A stretch of DNA of 64,000 bases from Rhynochetos jubatus. Lineage: Eukaryota; Chordata; Aves; Eurypygiformes; Rhynochetidae. A model generated the notes under the pieces. It worked only from the letters and a program-made list of their open reading frames with translations, was not told where the DNA came from and searched no databases. Location: contig CM050657.1 in the NCBI GenBank assembly GCA_027574665.1, positions 24,654,700 to 24,718,699 of the forward strand. Direction: 5' to 3'. A program made the position numbers and the translations under genes. Positions 54,015 to 64,000 of this stretch are shown piece after piece (within the stretch, counting starts at the first letter, position 1; each line of letters begins with the position of its first letter).

Positions 54015-57000
54015 TTATGAGTGTGACCTTCACTGTGCGTTACAAGTTGCTTTGTGTCTTGCTGTGGCTTAATGATACAAAGTTGGTGAAAAGTGCAGTG
54101 ACTGCCATCTTCCAATTCTTTGGAGTTAACAAAACGATTACCTGAGCTATTGGATCCCTGTGATTGATCTTGTCACACTAAAGCATTACTGGCGTCGGCT
54201 TGATTATAGTTTCATGCCTGCCTGTATAAAACAGTCTACCTCTAAAATAGCTTTAATATGCCAACGGGAATGTCATTATTGGTAGCAATTCTCAGCGTTA
54301 ATAGAGAGCATTTGGAATTGCTCTCTGTGAGGGTATTGTTCCACTGAGAGGGTTCTTACGCATTCCTTTTCATTGTGTACTCTTCTTGCTGCAACTTTCT
54401 TATGGCCTTGGAGTTTCAGCACAACACAAATACTGAACTGCCACTTTCAGTTCATAAAGACATGTAGTCTGGTCAGGTAATGCTGGCAACCTACAGATTT
54501 TATTGTTAAATTCGTTACATGTTTCTCAAAAGCACGTCTTTTCAAACAGGTTCGGGTGGTTTTTTTCATGTGTTTTTGAAAAAGCACAGCTCTTTAATCA
54601 AATGAAATCTACTTTGTTCATTACACAAGTACAATGCCTTTGTGATCCACAGACCATCCTGATAGAGACGGTGTGACTACTGCCTTATCAGAGAACTTGC
54701 ATTATCCTTCCCTACTACTGTATTTGATAAATGTCTCCACTGATATTGATGAAACTCTCAGGAGAAAAGGAAAATAAAGGAAAACATAGCACTATACTAG
54801 GTGCAAGCATATTGAATTGCATCTGAAAGAGAATGCTCCGGGAGATATGAGCACCAAGTTCCCCTTTATGAAAAGGTGGAGGTCTGTCCTCTGTGGCTGT
54901 GTGCACCATCAGTATTATTCACCTTCTCTTAACGGAAATTGAACTTCTGCATCTGACTGGATGTGCTTGCAGTGACAGTATTTTAATAGACCCAGGTAGT
55001 TTAAATATAAAATTGAACTGCTGTGCTGCCAAGTGTGGGGTAGATTCCATTCCTCTAGATAGACTAGTGATGGACGCCAGTAGTTTGAAAGCAGCTTCTG
55101 TCTTGCAAGACTCAGATCAGGTCTTTTTTTCCCTTCCTGCTTTATGTTATTGTTAACCAGCAAAAGCTTTAGTTGTCTCTTTCTATTCCTGTGTGCCCTG
55201 CAAGAGAACAGTTATGAAAATGGCTCTGTGCTGCTGTACTGTTTTCTCATTCAAAGGGACCTAATAGTGGACAGATGGCCAAACCCTGGAAAATGAAAAA
55301 CGACAGGAAGGGAAAAATTCCCTCAGCCAAATACCTCTGCAGTGTATTGGGTGAAGGGCGATGGGGGAATGTTTTATTCCTATCTCTGAACTTGACTGAA
55401 TCTGCCAGATTTTAATTTTGTTTGGGTCAGATTGTCTGCCCAGTGTAAGATTTGGAGCATTATCTTCTTGATCTCTTTCATCTCTTGGATTGCTTAGCAA
55501 GGCATTTTGATGAAAATGTGCCCGAGGTGTTCTTTGAGTTCACGCTGCAGCCATACGAATGAAAAATGACAGATGGGGCCATTTGAGTGAGCTCCATCTG
55601 CTGTGACTAAATTCCTAAGGGCAGTCTGGGGAAGCACCCAAGCAGTGCAGAATTCCAGTGGGTTAATGCCTGCACCATTTCCTGTCAATTCACTTAAGAT
55701 TTAGAAAACTTCTGAAACTCTTGCCACCCTGTAAGGATGAGACATCCACCCAGAAACATTTCTTGAGATTACTTTTTTCCAGTTTTCTGAGAAAAATACT
55801 TCAAAATGTACGGTATTAAAGCTAAGCCCAAAACTTTGCATTTATAGAAATTAAAAAATGTGTTGAAGTTTTCAGGAGCAACTTTAATCTCATGTGGGAT
55901 TATTATGCACGCACCTTGATTTAGATGTGATTTTGGTATATGCGTAGACATCAGGAAATATGTGGGTCTTTTCCTGCTCTGTCTATAGTTGGCAGAGGGA
56001 GGGAGGGATGGGAAGGGACTCCAGTGAGGCTGGGTTTGATCCTATTGTGAAAACTGGCTATAGCTCCACATAGGTTATAGGTTAGGATGCCCTATTAATG
56101 TGTTGTAGGTGCTTATGTCATATATATTCTAGCTCAGAATTCAAGTATATTATTAATATTTTGGATCAGCAAGGAAATTTTCCCGAGTCTTACTAGAACC
56201 ATGTGGGGATTTACTCCTGCAGCATTTAGGGTCTGGGCTTTCTTTGATATTTCCTAACAAAGTCCCCAACACACAGCGGTGTAGTGTGATGGTGGCTTCA
56301 GAGCTGATCCGTTCATGTGCTGCAGCGCCGCAGTCACCAGTGGCCTTCTAATGTCAGGTTTACCAGCTGTTGGGCAATGTTGTTTATCTTGAGCTAAGTA
56401 CGGGGTATGTGGAGTAAGGAGAAACTGAGGAGACGTGTAAAACGCGCTATTGTAATGCAGGCTGGCCTCTGGCAGTGAGGGTCTAGACGTGATGACTCTG
56501 CATCTGACGTGACGAAGGGTTGGCTCTGTTCAGCCCCACGCTATGTCCTGTTCATCAGAAGCGGCCTAAAGGCTGCAGTCACCTGGACTACCAGCTCATG
56601 AAGGGACAGTGCCTCACGGTAGCTGTGAGCACGCTGAACTCACTTGGGGTGGGAATCAGCACCAGTTCTCTGAAGAGAACATTGTAGTCATACAGATAGA
56701 AAGTGCAAAGAACCTTTCTGTGCCAGTATTTAGGTGTCTTCTCACTTTCAGGGGCCGTACCACTCTTGGCTCTTGTCCGCATTTAGATTTTTTTTTTTTT
56801 AGGCCACCTGATTTAGTTTGACATGGAACTTTTTGAAGATAGATGCTAAGATGATACTGCAATTCCCTGGTGCTCTAATTGCAGAATATTAAGTCCCTTT
56901 ATACAAGAGAAGACCCTAGCTCAGGATAAACATGTAGTTGCTGCTGCTTCTTCTATATCCCTTTCTTGTTTTTCTTGAAGTTTAAGTAGGCAAAAAAATC

Positions 57001-60000
57001 TCCAAGATCTAGTAATTTGAATTTTGATGTGTCATTATCTAGGGTTTGTCATCATTTTAATCCAGGTGACTGATACCTACAAGTAGAACACCTCATTTCT
57101 TAATGTGGTGATGAACACAGTCTTTTTGCTCGAAGCAGAATGATAGCAAAACATTGTGGGAATGAAGACAAGAATTTATTTGGGACTTGTGCATGGTCCA
57201 CAGCATGAGTTTACCTGCACTTGCCTTACTGAAGGAGAGCAACACACTTCCTGAATAAGAAATGCTCCTCAAAGTATTTAGCAATGAAATTAACATAAAG
57301 CGAGCTGGCTAAAGAGGTGTAATTTTCATTAGTTACTCATTACTCTGTGGTAAATCTTCATTTGGCTTTATAAGAAATATTCTTTATTTTAGTTTATTTA
57401 TTGAGGAAAATCAAGGAGTTACTTAATATGCAGTGTCCATATATTGAAACATTCTTTGCATTCCTCTTTGTTTCTCCGACACTTAGTGAAGTGTGTTTCA
57501 GCATAATCAGCTTCCCAGTGGATTCTAGCACGAAAACAAATCTCACTTTAATTTAACAAACTTAGGTTTATAAGGCAGTGCAAGGAAATTAAATTACCTG
57601 TTTGCAAACACAGTCTCCTTTCTCCAGAAACATTTTTAATATCACTTGCAATTTTCATGTAATGCATTCTATTGTCGGTTTTCAACTGTTGTGGTTGAGC
57701 CATTAATCAAGAGTGCAGGCAGGTGGGCAGTAAGTCAGACTTCATCAGTGACAGGTTTTATGGCTTTGGGATTTTTATCAGAATGCCTGTGATGGCTGTT
57801 CTAGATTGTGGGCTCAAGGAAAGGTGGGGATGATGTCAAACTACAGCTCAGTCCTCCATAAGGTATGTCTAATAGTGTAATGGTTACAGTGGGAGAAGCT
57901 GTCAAAGTCATGTATACTTTGTGGGCCTGGAAAACCATATTATCAGCCTCTCACGTGCCTGAAACATTCCATTTATATATTGAATTTGCCTATTCAGTAT
58001 TTTGGAAGCTTTGTTTTGCAGTTCATAAAACCTCAGCTGCTTTAGTGTTATGCCAGTTCTAGCTATCATACCCTGTAGCGGTTTGGCACCTATGGAAACC
58101 AAGTTCTTTTAGAATTATACACCCTTACAGAGGAAACCCATTTCTGTAGAAATTAATTATCCTTTTCATAGAAGGAAGCGAAAAAAATTGTTGTGTAAGA
58201 GCAGGTTACAATTTTTTCAGCATGGTGTGCTTTATCAGTAACACTGATTATTAACTCTGAAAATTTACAGGGAAGTATGCCAGCCTTGATGAGCCTTTTG
58301 CCAAGAGCTTCTCCTCAGGTCTTTGATAGAAGTGATAATTTGAGAGAGCCTCATCAAACCCATAGCCTAGAGATTAATATATTGGTCTTATATGTGGGAT
58401 CTGGAGTCCCAAGTGAATATTTTGGAGCTGCCTTCGTGCTAAAACTGTCTTCCTGATGTCATCTGCTCTGCTGTCTTGATCTCTGTTTTATTTTCCTATT
58501 TTTTTAAATAAATCTTGAAATGTTTTGGTTTTGTTGTGACACAAAACAGAAAATATTTTTGGATGTTTTCCAAAGCTAGGAAATTCTTTGCCATCTTTAT
58601 ATGGCTCTTATTTCATGTGCTGTTCCTGCAGTCCCTGGTTTCCTTTGTCCTCCTACCACTGTGAAGGAGAACACGGGCTTCTCTTGCCCTGGTCAGTGTG
58701 CTCAGGGCTGCTTGGCTTGTCCCCCTGCCACAGAAGGGAAGGGAGCTGACACTCCCGTCTCTACACAAGAAGCAATAAAACAAGGAAGCAAACTAGTCTT
58801 CATGGTAAACATGGCACACACGGTAAGCAGCACTTCAAACGTTCGGAGAGTAAATCTCTGTCCCCTCAGACTGAGTGCGTTTCCGAATGGCAGTTCCTTT
58901 TGGATCTTTCATTGGGATGACGTGTTACTTTGAAGGACTGCTCTTAGGTACAGGTGATCCCAGAGCACTGAGCGTTGGCAGCTTTGGTGTGTAGGCGTTG
59001 AGTCGTCATAATATGGACACAAGAACATGACTCTCTAAACTGTAGAGGTGCCTGAGATGGCCAGTTTGATCTCAACTAGTCTCACGAAGAAAAAGTGTCA
59101 TAGTTGATATTTTAGAGAATGTTATTCACTAGAATTGAAGGAGTGGGAATTTGAGAGAGGGGTCTTTCCCTCAGGACCGATCAGGAGTTTTCGTTAAAGG
59201 TAGTTCTTTTAGACAGGTGCATGTATGAGGAAAATGTCATTGAAGGACTAAGGTGGTTGTGGGACTCTGCTATTACATGCCTTGTTGTACCTATTTCTAA
59301 CTCTTTTGAGTAGAAACACTGCTGCCATTAAGCTGGTTATGAAACTGTAACTGATCGAGTTTAGTATTACCTCAGACTAATGCATGGAGTGTATTTACAA
59401 GTACTTATTACTATAATCTCTTTTGGCTCTCTGTCCTGGAGCTTATTGATCTGCTTTAGGGGTAGGAAGTAAATATTTACATAGTTTGTTTTTGAAGAAG
59501 GAGGGAAGTGATGCTGATGGATACACCCCAACTCTCACTAGGGTGTTGAAACAGGAATGAAAGAATGAAGGTGTCGCTGGTTGTGTTTGTGCAGTAGCCG
59601 CAGTCCGGGCTGGTGTGTGAGAGGGTCACCTGGGGACTCAAGACCCTGCGGCATAAAGTCTCTGCAGTGTGAGTTTTAAAAGCCTGCAGATGCAGGTTGT
59701 AGTGATCAGTTGTTGTGAGACTATTCACGGGACTTCAGGATGGGGGAAAGGGCACAACTTGCTCCTAAGAAATAATTCTGTAATATGTTGTTATCAGTTG
59801 TAAAGCTAAGAAAGTTCCTGTCATGGGCAAGTACTTTCTGCTGCTGCGTTTCGTTACTCCACTGTTTTCATTTTACTGTGGTGTAACAATGCTGGACTGA
59901 TTTTTTGAAATTTTTCTGCCCAGCTTTAAGAAAAATCCATTATTCTTGAACTGTTTAGCCTGTGGTTTACAAATACCACACATACAATTTAGTTCTTAAT

Positions 60001-62521
60001 GTGATTCCGAAATACTGTGGGTGTATAACACTTGTTCTTTCAGTATTCCTTTTTTTAGAAGAATTATTTTGATCCTGATGCAATTTAAACGGTAATGTTA
60101 CAGCGTGACCTCATAGCAAGATACAGTGATGGTTCCCTGTAGGGGTTGAGCAAGCAGTGAGTGCCGTATGTACTTGATTCTGTCACTGGGGAAAGTAGCT
60201 GTGAATGTGAGGTAGGTCTAGTCAAAGTCAACACCACCCTGCTTGAGGAAAAATAATGATGTGTGACTCTGACTACCTGGATAATTGAATGGGTAATTTC
60301 TAAAGGTGGTTGCTATAAGAATGGTAGGTTGTTGGTGGGGAGAAAATAACTTCCTTTAGGTTTATACAAGAGATTTAATTTTTTACTTAGATAATCCCAT
60401 TACCATCCTGGTTCATGCAAGTAGATTTTAATGTGGTTATGGTCATCTGTTATATTGGTCCAACACTAAATCACATCTAGTACGATAAGCTATTTGCCCA
60501 GCTGCAGGTGTGTGTGTGATTCACCCTGATTTAGCAGATAAAGAAGAACTACTAAATGATTTTGATTTTTACAGGATACTGCCTGCAACTTGACGTATAT
60601 ACTCACTGCTTCTGTTTTTTTATGCCCATCTTTTCTCCATTGGAAAACTTTCCCAATGTACTCCATGCAGCTTTTTGGATAAACACAGGACAAAAACCAG
60701 TCTAGTAAAAGGGGTAACCAGTGTGAAGGGTTACAGGTTACACTTGTGTATCTTCTCTTGATGCAAGTAGAGCTGCCTCTGACAAGGTTGTCTTCTGCAG
60801 TTGACAGTTTGGCACTTTACATGGCAGATAATCTATGCAGATACTGATCAAGCAAATTAATCTGTTTCAGTATGTTGAAAATCTACAGATATATGTCTAA
60901 AAGTCAATTAAGTCACATTGAAGACTGAAGACTGGAAGAGTGAGTGAGTGTTCTACACTCCTTGGCCAGCACTGTTTAAACATGTATCCATGTTACTAAC
61001 TGTAGCTAATGCATGTTGTATAAAATCTAGGTAGGAGTCGATATTCTCCTTATTGCCCCTAAATACTAGTTTTGTCAGTTAAATTAGGAATGTGTAGCAG
61101 AGATGGGAATTGTCCTGTTGTCTCACTGTTATGCAACTTAGCATGCAGCTAATTTTCAAAGTATTAGTTTTGAGTTATAAAAAATTAAAATGTCATTATT
61201 GTTAATAAATTAAAATTGAGTGGGACTGATATATTAATTTCAGTAGAAAGTGAATGCTGTGGTCATCTTTTCCTCCAGCTGAATTGTTTCCTCTCTTAAA
61301 AAAGGGATGTCAGATCTTTCTGTCAGTTCAACATTTCATTCTACTTCAATTACATTTTGTAAAGAAAGAGCTTACAGGCTGATGAAACCTTACACTGACA
61401 GACCATTATTCTGGCCTCTTAACTTTGATTAAAAAGTTCCTGCAACTGCAAGTTACTGCTTTTGTTTCTGTCATTCACGCATTTCAGAACTATTATTATA
61501 GTAAGGTCAGTAGAGATGATAGGATTTGTATGGTTGTGTGTTGTGTAATCTTCAGGTTAGTTTTGAAAGCAGAGACTCTTACTGTGAGCACATGCATGTG
61601 TCTGTCACTTCTCCTATGAAAAACAGTTGACTTTAACCCCTCAACCTCGAAGCCAGATCTAGGGAAAGAAGGACTCATACTGCCAGCCAGAAATTGTTAT
61701 ACATCAGGCTTCACTGTGTGGTGCTATCTAGAAACATTTTCTTCCATGGGGGAATTTGACTGGACTTCTCCAGGAGCAAATGGAGTACTTGAAGTCTCTG
61801 TCTAGTTCCTCTGTGTTCCCTGGCTGCAGAGGGGATGAAAATAACACCATGTTTAGTAGTAAGTGGCCTGAGAAATCCCAAGGCAAATCTTTCTCCATGG
61901 CAAAAACTAAGTGGGCGGGTTCTTTATCTAATGACAAAGAAATGGTTACAGAATCGTCCATGATTCTTTTTTGGTTCTGATATATAGTATCTATACTGTA
62001 TGAATATATATATAAGGGATTTTATCCCTCTCCTCATTTTCATTTCCAAGTTCTTGTGTGCCATGCTAATTACTATTCTGTCTTTCACTTCTGTGACATG
62101 TCTTTGCGTTATCTGTCACTTCTTGAGCTTGCAGTTGCCACACGTTATTAAGGTAAATGATATCATAACTGACAACTTAATGGATATTTTTCTCACTAGT
62201 GACATAGCTCTACCTCTTTTTATGTTAGTAAAAAAGAATGCAAGTGGACAAGTCTATTCTTTAAAGTTTTTAATCTTACACATCTCAAAGAAAGAAAATC
62301 CATCCCATTTCCCCCTCCTGTTCTTTGTGTGAACAGACACATGGTGATACAGCTATCAGGGCTGAGCTGGCATAGGTACAGGTACATCGGTACTTCCAGT
62401 AAAATCTGAAAACCAGTATCACATTTTACACTTTCTCAGGTATTTTCTTCTGTATTTCTCCTGAACATAAGAGGCACACCGACACGGAGCTAATTTTATT
62501 GCCACTTTTAAATACAGATTT
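54015..62521. other. non-coding stretch, no gene seen
   Basis: Unique-looking A+T-rich DNA. It includes a 13-T run at 56788-56800 followed by AG, and a GGGAGGGAGGGATGGG patch near 55996. Open frames such as 54893-55163, 56588-56862, 58601-58933 and 62000-62332 have no recognisable domain or supporting splice sites. Confidence 0.55.
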
Positions 62522-63350
62522 TGTGGTCCTAATCTTGCCAGAAGCTTTGGAAATACCAGCTCATAAGGAAGAAGCCACTCTGATGCTAGTCCATTCTGAA
62601 GCTGAAATGTGGGGCATAAAATCAAGATTGTGGGTCAAGATAAAGACAGGGAGGTCACTTACCAATTAGTTGCACATGCCAAACAGACTTGATTTAGAAA
62701 AAATAATTCAAGCTATAAACAATTAAAATAGGTTTGGATAGTGAGAAACAAAGAAATTAAAACTATGCCTTCCTTCTGTTGTCTCCCCCCCCCCCCCCCC
62801 CCCCCCCCAGCTAACTTAATCATTCTGGAGTCCTCTACCTCCTCCCGCTCCTCCAGCCCCATAAGCAGTGCTGGGCTTGGGGGGAAGTGGGGACCTATGG
62901 TCAGTCTCTGACAACTCTTCTGCTCTTTCCTCCTCATGCTTTTCCCCTGCTGCAGCGTGGATTCTCTCTTCAGGGAGTGTCTGCCTGCTCGGTCTCTGGG
63001 GTGCTCCACGGCCCCTGGTGCCGATACATCTGGTCTGGTGTGGCCCGCTGCGTGTGCTGCAGGGAAATCCCTGCTCCAGTGTGGTCTCCCCAGGGCTGTG
63101 GGTGCTGGCACCACCTCCTGCTGCTCCCACCCTGCTGCCCGCAGGGCTGGTCTCACACTGTCCCCCTCCCCTCGCTGCCTGGCGGCCCTTGGTCCCTCTG
63201 AGATGGGCTTTCGCAGGGCCCTGGCTCCTCCAAAAGGCCTGGCTGTCCCTCACGCTGGAGCACAGCAGAACAGGCCAGAACTGTCTGTGTCCGGCATGGG
63301 CAGCCCTGGCCTCCCCTCACTAACACCTTGCTACCTACACCCAGTACAGT
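62522..63350 (-). mobile_element. LTR of an avian ERVL-type endogenous retrovirus, minus strand, 5' limit uncertain
   Basis: Reading the minus strand, the blocks follow an LTR family I know from bird genomes: GAGCAGGGATTTCCCTGCAG, AGAATCCACGCTGCAGCAGG, AAGCATGAGGAGGAAAGAGC, GAGGAGGTAGAGGA, a G-rich stretch (here a run of 24 G), AAATCAAGTCTGTTTGGCAT, then GGTAAGTGACCTCCCTGTCT and TTATCTTGACCCA. The likely 3' end is the ACCACA whose complement TGTGGT begins at 62522; the last 100 bases before it are diverged. The polyadenylation signal region is eroded, with no AATAAA on the minus strand at the expected place. I could not find the 5' end or a target-site duplication, so the upper limit is a guess; the element may be truncated or extend further. 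Overlapping frames on both strands at 62713-63385 (up to 151 codons) come from the G+C-rich LTR body and are not genes. No gag or pol sequence is visible next to it. Confidence 0.75.
62785..62808 (+). repeat. poly-C run, 24 bases (poly-G on the minus strand)
   Basis: There are twenty-four uninterrupted C. It sits where the LTR family normally has an interrupted G-rich block, so it most likely expanded there by slippage after insertion. The next bases are AG, so the plus strand mimics a pyrimidine tract plus acceptor, probably by accident. Confidence 0.85.
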
Positions 63351-63972
63351 TACCTGTACAAATATTCAGCTGCTTCAGAGATTAGAATGGGTGCACCTGC
63401 AAACTGTGTTTGGAAATGCAGAATTTGGAGTTGAGAGAGAAAAGGAGGAAGATCCTTTGGGCACTGCTCAGTGCTCTGGGGATGAGGAGTGGTGTGTACC
63501 TGTAAGTAGCTGCCTAGCAGTGTGGTTACTGCACCTTCCCAGGAAGGCTTTTGCCAAGATTCAGTTAATGAAGGAAATGATGTAGTAATGAGTTATGGTG
63601 GATTAACTTTAATTCTCTCTTATGTAATAAATTGCTGCTTTGAGAGGTATGTATTGACGTTGAACGCCAGCTTGAGACTGGAAAGTGGGCGCGTAGGGCA
63701 AGCAAAGAGGTTGGGAGGAATGGTGCTGGTTCTCTGAAGTTTGCTTTTTAAGTGGAATTTCCAAAGGTGGAGCACTTTTCAGCCATAGCATTTATATCAT
63801 GCCACTTTTCGGGGACGTGTACGTAAGGGCTTTGGGAAGACCTCAAGCGATGAAAGATCTTTAAAAACCAGAGCAAACCCAGGTGGTTGCGTGCCTCTGT
63901 GAGTTGTGGCGGCCACCTTGGCGTGCCCTCAGCTGAGGGCTGTCAGCCATCTGAGGTTTGCTTTTCTTGCAG
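63351..63972. other. short stretch with no recognised gene
   Basis: The sequence between the LTR body and the acceptor-like site has several overlapping open frames (63328-63737 plus, 63609-63791 minus) without recognisable domains. Part of it may be the undetected 5' portion of the LTR. The last 20 bases before 63972 are pyrimidine-rich. Confidence 0.4.
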
Positions 63973-64000
63973 ATTCTTTTTCTTGTCCCAATCTTGCCAT
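63973..64000 (+). other. possible start of an exon, cut by the window edge
   Basis: The sequence GTTTGCTTTTCTTGCAG ends at 63972 and is a near-ideal vertebrate splice acceptor. The 28 bases that follow are open in all three frames and too short to identify. Sites of this quality also occur by chance, so it is only a pointer to look beyond the window. Confidence 0.25.

Noticed and set aside
53700-54145. Three overlapping ORFs of 84-111 codons.
   Set aside because: They lie in the antisense CR1 copy and its edges. The G+C-rich repeat simply lacks stop codons.
62713-63385. Overlapping ORFs of 104-151 codons on both strands.
   Set aside because: They lie within the minus-strand ERV LTR and the poly-C tract. 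An LTR body is not expected to encode protein and no retroviral protein domain is seen.
1-64000. A search by eye for tRNA genes, CRISPR arrays, bacterial operons and satellite arrays.
   Set aside because: No tRNA B-box within a cloverleaf context, no regularly spaced repeats, no ribosome-binding-site-led gene strings and no long tandem arrays were found.

Overview
This window looks like mostly non-coding nuclear DNA from a bird. The best evidence is its interspersed repeats. There are several 5'-truncated CR1 (chicken repeat 1) LINE copies; the one at 53751-54014 is close to the avian CR1 3' end as I know it. There are also two long terminal repeats of avian ERVL-type endogenous retroviruses: a complete solo LTR at 17639-18403 with a perfect 5-bp target-site duplication, and a minus-strand LTR body at about 62522-63350. 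The sequence is A+T-rich and stop codons are dense in all six frames. The longest open frames (about 140-167 codons) fall in G+C-rich patches or repeats and have no recognisable protein family. Nothing prokaryotic, phage-like, plasmid-like or CRISPR-like was seen.

Layout: 1-17.6 kb is unique-looking DNA. It holds the best coding candidate, a minus-strand exon at 6733-6912 with a good acceptor, an open frame and symmetric phase. It also holds a weaker plus-strand open frame at 1788-1985 followed by an AATAAA, a G+C-rich island near 13.4-14.1 kb, and scattered homopolymers. 17.6-18.4 kb is the solo LTR. 18.4-43 kb is A+T-rich unique-looking DNA with two eroded CR1 pieces of opposite orientation (21.7 kb plus, 27.7 kb minus). 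43.0-43.6 kb may be a very old CR1 fragment. 44.6-44.7 kb is a strongly G/T-biased stretch. 44.7-53.7 kb and 54.0-62.5 kb are quiet. 53.75-54.0 kb is the best-preserved CR1. 62.5-63.4 kb is the minus-strand LTR, which contains an uninterrupted run of 24 C. The last 28 bases follow a textbook splice acceptor and may be the start of an exon that runs off the window.

No gene can be named with confidence. The window is best read as intergenic and/or intronic DNA, and most open frames in it look like chance. I found no convincing undescribed biological system. The observations most worth checking are the candidate exon at 6733-6912, the exact TSD of the solo LTR, and the G24/C24 run inside the second LTR. 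Repeat family calls come from memory of avian repeat consensus sequences, not from a search.
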